DNA from: DATFGK01 sp046712825
GTDB lineage: Bacteria; Actinomycetota; AC-67
Assembly (NCBI GenBank): GCA_046712825.1
Contig: JBKKCR010000039.1
Coordinates: forward strand, 1 to 9,650
Length of the DNA: 9,650 bases
Direction: 5' to 3'
The notes below the pieces were generated by a model, which was not told where the DNA came from, made no database searches, and worked only from the letters and a program-made list of their open reading frames with translations. The position numbers and the translations under genes are program-made. Position 1 is the first letter of the stretch. Every line of letters begins with the position of its first letter. Shown piece after piece: positions 4,527 through 9,650 of the stretch.

Positions 4527-5242
4527 GAGATGCCGAGCGCCTCGCGCTGCGCCGCGACCAGCTGCTCGATACCGCCGGCCGCGAGATCGAGCAGTCCGTC
4601 GAGCTGTCCTCGGTCGAACGCCTCGCCTTCTGCGGTCCCCTGCAGCTCGACGAAGCGTCCGCCGGCGGTCATGACGACGTTGAAGTCGACCCCTGCGGTC
4701 GAGTCCTCCTCGTATGGGAGGTCGAGCAAGGCTTCGCCGCCCACGATCCCCACGCTCACGGCGGCGACTTCCTCGATGAGCGGGATGCTCTCGAGGCGGC
4801 CGGCGTCGCGCATCTTCCGGAAGGCGTCGTACAGGGCGATGTACGCCCCGGTGATCGACGCCGTGCGAGTGCCGCCGTCGGCCATCAGCACGTCGCAGTC
4901 GATCGTCACAGTCGCCTCGCCGAAACCCCCGAGCTGCGTCACTGCGCGCAGGGAACGCCCGATAAGACGCTGGATCTCCTGTGTCCGACCGGAGGGACGG
5001 CCGGCGGAGACCTCACGCGACGTGCGCGTAGAGGTGGAGCGCGGGAGCATGCTGTATTCGGCCGTGACCCAGCCGCGGCCGCTGCCGCGCAAGAAGTTCG
5101 GGACCTTCTCCTCGAACGAGGCGGCACACAGCACGCGCGTCTGTCCGAGCTCGATCAAGCACGAGCCTTCGGCGAACTCCTGGAAGTTGCGCGTTATCCG
5201 TATCGGGCGAAGCTCGTCCGGCTTCCGGCCGTCTTTGCGCAT
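4523..5242 (-). CDS. rph: Ribonuclease PH
   Basis: This is a phosphorolytic 3'-to-5' exoribonuclease that trims tRNA precursor 3' ends using inorganic phosphate and works as a hexamer of PH-fold subunits. The 239 residues are full length. Landmarks are the N-terminal MRKDGRKPDELRPI, the phosphate-site segment SGRTQEIQRLIGRSLR (84-99, with R86), IDCDVLMADGGTRTA (114-128), DLPYEEDSTAGVDFNVVM (174-191) and QGTAEG (201-206). ATG at 5242 follows the stop codon of the upstream MBL gene with no gap, and the 3' end overlaps rdgB by 4 nt. Both tRNA genes in this window lack encoded CCA, so 3' trimming followed by CCA addition applies to them. Confidence 0.97.
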   Translation of the reverse strand: MRKDGRKPDELRPIRITRNFQEFAEGSCLIELGQTRVLCAASFEEKVPNFLRGSGRGWVTAEYSMLPRSTSTRTSREVSAGRPSGRTQEIQRLIGRSLRAVTQLGGFGEATVTIDCDVLMADGGTRTASITGAYIALYDAFRKMRDAGRLESIPLIEEVAAVSVGIVGGEALLDLPYEEDSTAGVDFNVVMTAGGRFVELQGTAEGEAFDRGQLDGLLDLAAGGIEQLVAAQREALGIS

Positions 5243-5995
5243 CTACAGCACCCAGCGCATGTTGCCGTCGGCGATCTCGAGCGGACCGTCGAATGCGCCC
5301 GCGGCCTGATCGAGCACCTGATCCATATCGTTGTGCGGCCACACGTGGGTGAGCACCAGATGCTTCGCGCCGGCGCTCGTCGCGATCTCGCCCGCCTCCC
5401 GTGCGCGGAGGTGGATCGGCTCGGAGATCGAGCGCTCGGCCTCGAGCCACGACGCCTCGCACAGGAACAGATCCGCACCGGACGCCGCTTTCGCGAGGTC
5501 GGGATGCGGGCCGGTGTCTCCGGTGTAGGTAAGCGTCTTGCCGTCCGCCTCGATCCGCAGGCAAACGTTTGTGCACGAGTGCGCGCTGTCGAAGCCGGAG
5601 AGCCGCAGCGGCCCGACTTCCAGGACCTGCCCCGCGACGAACTCGTTCCAGGGAAGCATCGAGTTGAAGTCGTCTTGCCCGTCGCGCGGCGTCAGAAGAC
5701 GGCTCAGCCGTTCGTGCGCCATCCGAGGCCCGTACATGGGCACACTCGGCTTGCGGTTCTCGCGCCAGAACATCGAATAGAAGAACGGGTAGATGTCGAC
5801 GAAGTGATCGGGGTGCGCGTGCGAGATGTACACCGCGTCCACGTCGGTGACGTCGACGTGCTCTTGGAGATGGGCGAGCGTGCCGTGGCCGGTATCCATC
5901 CACAGAGTGAATCCCTCGTGGCGGACCAGGTAGCCGGAGCACGCGCCGCCCGCCCGCGGATAGGTCCCGTTGGCGCCGAGCACGATCAGCTCCAC
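5243..5995 (-). CDS. Metallo-beta-lactamase-fold phosphodiesterase (Rv1339-like)
   Basis: This encodes 250 residues from GTG at 5995, which overlaps the murI stop by 1 nt (TAGTG). It is an RNase Z/class II phosphodiesterase-like MBL protein. The metal ligands are HAHPDH at 59-64, H139 in SAHSCTN, D160 in GDTGP (159-163) and H217 in LTHVWPH. The HAHPDHFVD signature with GDTGP and the murI/rph neighbourhood match M. tuberculosis Rv1339, reported to be an atypical class II cAMP phosphodiesterase. Orthology, and so cyclic-nucleotide hydrolysis, is inferred from motifs and gene order. Other MBL activities such as RNA processing cannot be excluded. No signal peptide is seen, so it is probably cytosolic. 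Confidence 0.9.
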   Translation of the reverse strand: MELIVLGANGTYPRAGGACSGYLVRHEGFTLWMDTGHGTLAHLQEHVDVTDVDAVYISHAHPDHFVDIYPFFYSMFWRENRKPSVPMYGPRMAHERLSRLLTPRDGQDDFNSMLPWNEFVAGQVLEVGPLRLSGFDSAHSCTNVCLRIEADGKTLTYTGDTGPHPDLAKAASGADLFLCEASWLEAERSISEPIHLRAREAGEIATSAGAKHLVLTHVWPHNDMDQVLDQAAGAFDGPLEIADGNMRWVL

Positions 5996-6822
5996 TAGAC
6001 CGCCCGCCGCACGTGGTCCGAGGGGCCGAGGGAGCGTTCTTCGACCGTCCCGATCTCCGGGCCCAGGAACCGGGCGCCGAGCGCCTGGAACGTCGCCGGG
6101 TCGCCGCTGGAAACGAAGCGATGCCGCGGTTCCGGCCCCGAGCGGAACCCGTCGCGCGCCGCGAGCTCGGCGAAGACGTCCTTGGCCGTCTCTTCGGCGC
6201 TGGAGATGAGCGCGACGTCGTGGCCCATCACGTAATGCAACACGCCGGTGAGCAGCGGGTAGTGGGTGCAGCCGAGGATGAGCGTGTCGATGTCTTCCGC
6301 GACGAGCGGCGTCAGGTATTCGCGCGCGAGGCCGATGATCTCGGGGCCGGCCGTTTCTCCCCGCTCGACGAACTCGACGAACCGCGGGCACGCCCGTCCG
6401 AGCATGGTCACGTTCTCGTGCGTCGTCGCCAGGGCTCGTTCGTAGGCGCCGGACGCGATCGTCAGTTCGGTCCCGATCACGCCGACGCGGCGGTTCCGTG
6501 TGACCTTTACGGCTGCGCGTACCGCCGGCTCGATGACCTCGATCACGGGAAGATCGGGATGCTCGGCACGCACCCGATCGAGGCCCGCGCTCGACGCGGA
6601 GTTGCAAGCCACGACGAGAAGCTTCACGTCCTGCGAGACGAGGTAGCCGGAGATCTCGGATGCGAACGTTCGCACCTCGTCGCGCTCGAGAGGTCCGTAC
6701 GGTCCGCGCGCTGTGTCGCCGAAGTAGACGACCTGTTCCCGCGGCATGAGGTCGATGATCGCGCGCACGACGGTTAGACCGCCGACGCCGGAGTCGAATA
6801 CGCCTATAGGGCGGGGATCCAT
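5995..6822 (-). CDS. murI: Glutamate racemase
   Basis: MurI converts L-glutamate to D-glutamate for the peptidoglycan stem peptide, without a cofactor, using two cysteines as acid/base pair. The 275 residues start at ATG 6822 (MDPRPIGVFDSGVGGL); the frame is open further upstream, but this is the conserved N-terminus. The key motifs are FDSGVGG (9-15) with D10, YFGDTARGPYG (33-43), ACNSAS (72-77) with catalytic C73, and GCTHYPLL (184-191) with catalytic C185. It lies 49 nt after cysM. In M. tuberculosis a rhomboid-protease gene occupies the space between cysM and murI; here it is absent. The downstream MBL gene starts inside the murI stop codon, so the two are probably coupled. Confidence 0.97.
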   Translation of the reverse strand: MDPRPIGVFDSGVGGLTVVRAIIDLMPREQVVYFGDTARGPYGPLERDEVRTFASEISGYLVSQDVKLLVVACNSASSAGLDRVRAEHPDLPVIEVIEPAVRAAVKVTRNRRVGVIGTELTIASGAYERALATTHENVTMLGRACPRFVEFVERGETAGPEIIGLAREYLTPLVAEDIDTLILGCTHYPLLTGVLHYVMGHDVALISSAEETAKDVFAELAARDGFRSGPEPRHRFVSSGDPATFQALGARFLGPEIGTVEERSLGPSDHVRRAV

Positions 6823-6871
6823 GGTCAGCGAAGTGTAGCCGACGTCCGGCGCGGCCCCGGGACGCATCGGC

Positions 6872-7807
6872 TCACGCCCACACGATCCCCTCGAGCCGCG
6901 CGGCCGCCTCGTCGAAGTCGCCCGAGTACGCGCCGGTCGAGAGGTACTTCCATCCCCCGTCGGGCAGAAGGACCACGATGTTGCGCGCGTCGGCGCCGTT
7001 CGCGAATCGCAGCGCGACCGACAGCGCGGCCCCCGAGGAGATCCCCGCGAAGATGGCCTCTTTCTCGAGGAGCTCGCGCGTCGTCGCCAGCGCCTGGCGG
7101 GTCGACACCTTGATCTTGTTGTCGAGCACGGACAGATCGACGATCGGCGGGATGAACCCTTCATCGAGGTTGCGGAGGCCGTAAACGAGCTCGCCGTATT
7201 CGGGCTCGGCGGCGATCACCTTCGCGGCAGGATTGTGCTGCTTGATGCGGCGCCCGCAGCCCATCAGCGTGCCGCCTGTGCCGAGCCCGGCGACGAATGC
7301 GTCCACCTCGGGCAGATCGCGGATGATCTCCTCCGCCGTCCCGTAATAGTGCGCCTCCGGATTTGCGGGATTGCCGTACTGGTACGGCATGAAGTACTTG
7401 GAGTCCGACGAGGCCATTTCGGTCGCGAGCGCGATCGCGCCGTTGGAACCCTTCTCCGCTTCGGAGAAGATCATCTCGACGCCGTACATCTCGAGCAGCT
7501 GCCGCCGCTCGATCGAGACGTTCGCCGGCATCACGCACACGAGCCGGAAACCTTTGCGCTTGCACACCATCGCCAGCGCGATCCCCGTGTTCCCCGACGT
7601 CGGCTCGAGCACGACGCGGTCGGGTGTGAGCGAACCGGAGCCGACCGCATCCTCGATCATGCGCAACGCGATGCGGTCCTTCATCGAGCCGGTCGGGTTC
7701 TGTCCTTCGAGCTTCGCCCACAGGCGCACCTCGGGGCGCGGCGAGAGCGCAGGAAGACCGACGAGCGGCGTGTTACCGATCGCAGCGAGGATGTCGTCGG
7801 ATCTCAT
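6872..7807 (-). CDS. cysM: O-phosphoserine sulfhydrylase / cysteine synthase, CysM type
   Basis: This is a PLP enzyme of fold type II, 311 residues. K43 in NPTGSMKDR (38-45) is the Schiff-base lysine, TSGNTG (70-75) binds the substrate carboxylate, and GTGGT (176-180) holds the PLP phosphate. The segment EYGELVYGLRNLDEGF (203-218) contains R212, the counterpart of the arginine that recognises the phosphate of O-phosphoserine in M. tuberculosis CysM. Together with the adjacent mec and cysO genes this argues for O-phosphoserine plus CysO-thiocarboxylate as substrates, and not O-acetylserine plus sulfide. The protein ends GIVWA, like the C-terminal active-site tail of mycobacterial CysM as I recall it. 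It lies 15 nt after cysO in one operon. Confidence 0.95.
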   Translation of the reverse strand: MRSDDILAAIGNTPLVGLPALSPRPEVRLWAKLEGQNPTGSMKDRIALRMIEDAVGSGSLTPDRVVLEPTSGNTGIALAMVCKRKGFRLVCVMPANVSIERRQLLEMYGVEMIFSEAEKGSNGAIALATEMASSDSKYFMPYQYGNPANPEAHYYGTAEEIIRDLPEVDAFVAGLGTGGTLMGCGRRIKQHNPAAKVIAAEPEYGELVYGLRNLDEGFIPPIVDLSVLDNKIKVSTRQALATTRELLEKEAIFAGISSGAALSVALRFANGADARNIVVLLPDGGWKYLSTGAYSGDFDEAAARLEGIVWA

Positions 7808-7822
7808 GGCCCGCAGGGGGGC

Positions 7823-8098
7823 TCAGCGCCCGCCGGCCACCGCGGGCAGGATCGATATGACGTCGCCGTCGGCAACAGGCGTCTCGAGCGCGCCGGAGAA
7901 CCGGATGTCCTCGTCGTTGAGGTAGATGTTGATGAACCGGTGGATCTCGCCGTCGGTGACGATCGCCCCTTTTAGCCCGGGATGGTTAGCGTCGAGTTCG
8001 TCGACGACCTCACGCAGGGTCGAGCCCTTTGCCTCGACCGCCTTGGCCCCTCCGGTGTGCTTCCGGAGGATCGTTGGGATCCGTACCTCGACCGCCAT
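7823..8098 (-). CDS. cysO: CysO sulfur-carrier protein (ThiS/MoaD family) ending GGR
   Basis: This encodes 91 residues with the beta-grasp ubiquitin-like fold. It closely follows M. tuberculosis CysO: VRIPTILRKHTGG (5-17), IHRFINIYLNDEDIRFSG (52-69) and ISILPAVAGG (81-90). The terminal Gly-Gly is normally adenylated and converted to a thiocarboxylate that donates sulfur to CysM. Here an extra residue, R91 (codon CGC), follows Gly-Gly before TGA, so the protein cannot be activated until that residue is removed. In the quinolobactin (QbsE/QbsD) system a JAMM protease trims such a tail, and the neighbouring Mec is the obvious candidate here. It starts 2 nt after the mec stop and ends 15 nt before cysM. 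Confidence 0.95.
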   Translation of the reverse strand: MAVEVRIPTILRKHTGGAKAVEAKGSTLREVVDELDANHPGLKGAIVTDGEIHRFINIYLNDEDIRFSGALETPVADGDVISILPAVAGGR

Positions 8099-8100
8099 CG

Positions 8101-8526
8101 CTATCCCCGCCCGTCCTCGGTCCGTTCGACCTTCATCTCGGTGATCTTCCCTTCGATGATACGGAACGCGCGCAGATCAGGACGCTGGCGGTCCTGGAGC
8201 GACACGAGAACGTAGGAGGCGTCCGGGTAGAACGCCCGGTCGACGTCGGTCGGCGAGGGAAAGGCCGGCGAGTGCGTGTGCGAGTGGTAGATCCCGACCA
8301 CGTCCCAGTCCTTGTCGTAGATGTCGTCGGTCACGTGCTTCAGCTCTTTGGGGTCGGCGTTGTAGCGCATGACCGGATCGGGATCGACGTTGGTCAGCCG
8401 GTAAAGCTTCATGGCCTCTCCGTCGGCTCCGCCGAGGATCCCGCACGCTTCTTTCGGGTACTCGGCCTGCGCATGCTCGATCATCTCGCTCGCCATACCC
8501 TCCGGAAGTCGTAGAACGTCCAACAT
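8101..8526 (-). CDS. mec: Mec-type JAMM/MPN+ zinc metalloprotease
   Basis: This encodes 141 residues of the JAB1/MPN+ family (M67). The catalytic set is complete: E26 in YPKEACG (23-29) and H81-x-H83-x7-S91-x2-D94 in YHSHTHSPAFPSPTD (80-94). In M. tuberculosis, Mec+ hydrolyses the CysO-cysteine adduct to release cysteine and regenerate CysO. In this operon it may also cut the C-terminal Arg from CysO. The start codon is not fully certain: GGAGGA abuts ATG 8526 directly, so the TTG one codon later (8523) would give better spacing. It is 75 nt downstream of selD and 2 nt upstream of cysO. Confidence 0.95.
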   Translation of the reverse strand: MLDVLRLPEGMASEMIEHAQAEYPKEACGILGGADGEAMKLYRLTNVDPDPVMRYNADPKELKHVTDDIYDKDWDVVGIYHSHTHSPAFPSPTDVDRAFYPDASYVLVSLQDRQRPDLRAFRIIEGKITEMKVERTEDGRG

Positions 8527-8601
8527 TCCTCCAAGATTCCCCGAGTATCGAGCCCGTTCGGGGCCGGGAGCGGTGAGGATAGCAAACGCCGAAACGCCGG
8601 G

Positions 8602-9650
8602 TCAGAGGCCTACGCGGATGGACCCGGGCGTGCCGGACACGACCCTTCCGAGCCCGGCGCCGGACTCGCCTCGATCGGCCAGACCCGACCGCAGATCGGT
8701 CAACCGTTCGGGGGGGCACGCGATGAGGAGGCCGCCGGAGGTCTGCGCGTCGGCGAGCAGGATCCGATCCTCCTCGGCGACGGCGTCGTCGAACCGGACC
8801 CACGGCGATACGAAGGCCATGTTCCGCTTGGTGCCGCCGGCGACGGCGCCCGCGGCGACCAGATCGCGAGCGCCCTCGAGCACGGGGACCGCCTGAGCGC
8901 CGATGTCGGCCGCCACGCCCGAGGCCAGCATCATCTTGTGGAGGTGGCCGAGCAGGCCGAACCCGGTTACGTCGGTCGCGGCGAGCACGCCGGCAGCCAG
9001 CATCGCCTCCGACGCTCCCTTGTTCAGCCGGGTCATCGTCGCTACCGCTTGTTCGACGAGCTCCGACGACGTCAGCCCGCGTTTGATCCCGGTGGTGATC
9101 GCGCCGATCCCGAGCGGTTTGGTGAGCACGAGGATGTCGCCGGGCTGCGCTGCGGCGTTCGTGACGACGCGCTCGGGGTCGGCGAGCCCGACCACCGCCA
9201 TCCCGTACTTCGGCTCGGCATCGTCGATCGTGTGGCCTCCGGCGACGAGTGCGCCGGCCTCGGCGGCGACGGCGCTCCCACCGTCGAGCACCCGCGCGAG
9301 GAGCTCGAGCGGCAAGGTCTCGGACGGCCAGCCGACGAGGTTGAGGCACAGCAGCGGCCGTCCCCCCATCGCGTAAACATCGCTCAGAGCGTTCGCGGCA
9401 GCGATGCGGCCCCAGTCGTATGGGTCGTCGACGATCGGCGTGAAGAAGTCGGTCGTGAAAACGAGCGCGGTCTTGTCGTCCAACTTGTAGACGGCCGCGT
9501 CGTCGCCGGTGTCGGTGCCGACGAGAAGCGCCGGATCGGGCCTCGCGCCGCTCGGCTGAAGCCGCCCGAGCACCTTCGCGAGGTCCGCCGGGCCGAGCTT
9601 GCAGGCACAGCCGGCGCCGTGGCTGAAGCTCGTCAGGCGGATCTCTTGCG
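8602..9650 (-). CDS. selD: Selenophosphate synthetase (selenide, water dikinase), 5' end outside window
   Basis: SelD makes selenophosphate from selenide and ATP for selenocysteine or selenouridine synthesis. The 348 visible residues begin QEIRLTSFSHGAGCACKLGP, so only a few N-terminal residues and the start are missing. The reading frame continues past GTG 9573 to the window edge, so that codon is not the start. The GAGCACK motif aligns with E. coli GAGCGCK. The catalytic position is Cys (TGT), not selenocysteine, and the essential Lys is present. Other landmarks are the GTDTGDDAAVY nucleotide-binding loop, NALSDVYAMGG, AGGHTIDDAEPKYG and DVTGFGLLGHL. Its place directly upstream of mec-cysO-cysM is unlike M. 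tuberculosis and links selenium and sulfur metabolism. The operon promoter must lie beyond the window. Confidence 0.96.
   Translation of the reverse strand, partial: QEIRLTSFSHGAGCACKLGPADLAKVLGRLQPSGARPDPALLVGTDTGDDAAVYKLDDKTALVFTTDFFTPIVDDPYDWGRIAAANALSDVYAMGGRPLLCLNLVGWPSETLPLELLARVLDGGSAVAAEAGALVAGGHTIDDAEPKYGMAVVGLADPERVVTNAAAQPGDILVLTKPLGIGAITTGIKRGLTSSELVEQAVATMTRLNKGASEAMLAAGVLAATDVTGFGLLGHLHKMMLASGVAADIGAQAVPVLEGARDLVAAGAVAGGTKRNMAFVSPWVRFDDAVAEEDRILLADAQTSGGLLIACPPERLTDLRSGLADRGESGAGLGRVVSGTPGSIRVGL

Noticed and set aside
3975..5309. Long plus-strand frame (444 residues) over rdgB and rph
   Set aside because: It is antisense to two well-supported enzymes; its low-complexity Ser/Arg/Pro composition is typical of a GC-rich shadow frame.
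8177..9349. 390-residue minus-strand frame over selD and mec
   Set aside because: Arg-rich shadow of selD and mec in another frame; the true genes have conserved catalytic motifs.
9600..9620. Possible selenocysteine at the SelD active site
   Set aside because: The codon at the catalytic position is TGT (Cys), not TGA, and no SECIS-like need arises.
1..9650. CRISPR array, insertion sequence or rRNA
   Set aside because: No regularly spaced repeats of CRISPR size, no transposase motifs with terminal inverted repeats, and no rRNA-like sequence were seen.

Overview
The window looks like chromosome of a high-GC actinobacterium, probably a deep-branching or environmental lineage. The minus strand carries the mec - cysO - cysM - murI - metallo-beta-lactamase - rph - rdgB order known from Mycobacterium tuberculosis (Rv1334-Rv1341), but without the rhomboid gene found there between cysM and murI, and with selD placed upstream of mec. 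I cannot name a genus.

Layout. (1) 12-231: two plus-strand tRNA genes, Lys(CTT) and Leu(TAG), separated by a strong hairpin. (2) 180-2323: a small genomic island inserted in the 3' half of tRNA-Leu. The last 54 bp of the tRNA region (180-233) are repeated perfectly at 2270-2323, defining a 2,090-bp unit. It carries three small genes of unknown function (312-827, 912-1424, and 1463-2032 on the minus strand) and short repeats at both ends, but no integrase. (3) 2324-about 3750: a second accessory stretch. It starts with the same paired CTTCTAAC-type repeat that follows the first att copy, then has a small HEPN-like gene (2422-2964) and a convergent HNH nuclease gene (3041-3601). No third att copy is visible, so this looks like a second, decayed or rearranged unit accreted at the same tRNA. 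(4) 3921-9650, all minus strand: a compact conserved operon read from right to left, selD (5' end outside the window), mec, cysO, cysM, murI, a cAMP-phosphodiesterase-like MBL protein, rph and rdgB. Several junctions overlap or abut (4-nt rph/rdgB overlap, 1-nt murI/MBL overlap, 0-nt MBL/rph gap).

How the genes work together. Mec, CysO and CysM form the protein-bound thiocarboxylate route to cysteine. CysM joins O-phosphoserine with sulfur carried on the C-terminal Gly-Gly of CysO, and Mec releases cysteine. Here CysO ends Gly-Gly-Arg, so it would also need trimming before activation, which the neighbouring JAMM protease could do. SelD makes selenophosphate, so sulfur and selenium assimilation sit side by side. 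MurI supplies D-glutamate for peptidoglycan, RNase PH trims tRNA 3' ends, and RdgB removes non-canonical purine nucleotides.

The most interesting part is 180-about 3750: a tandem, apparently integrase-less pair of mini-islands at tRNA-Leu(TAG). In both, the first gene after the att-side repeats encodes a small protein with an R-x4/5-H motif reminiscent of HEPN ribonucleases. That functional reading is inference only.
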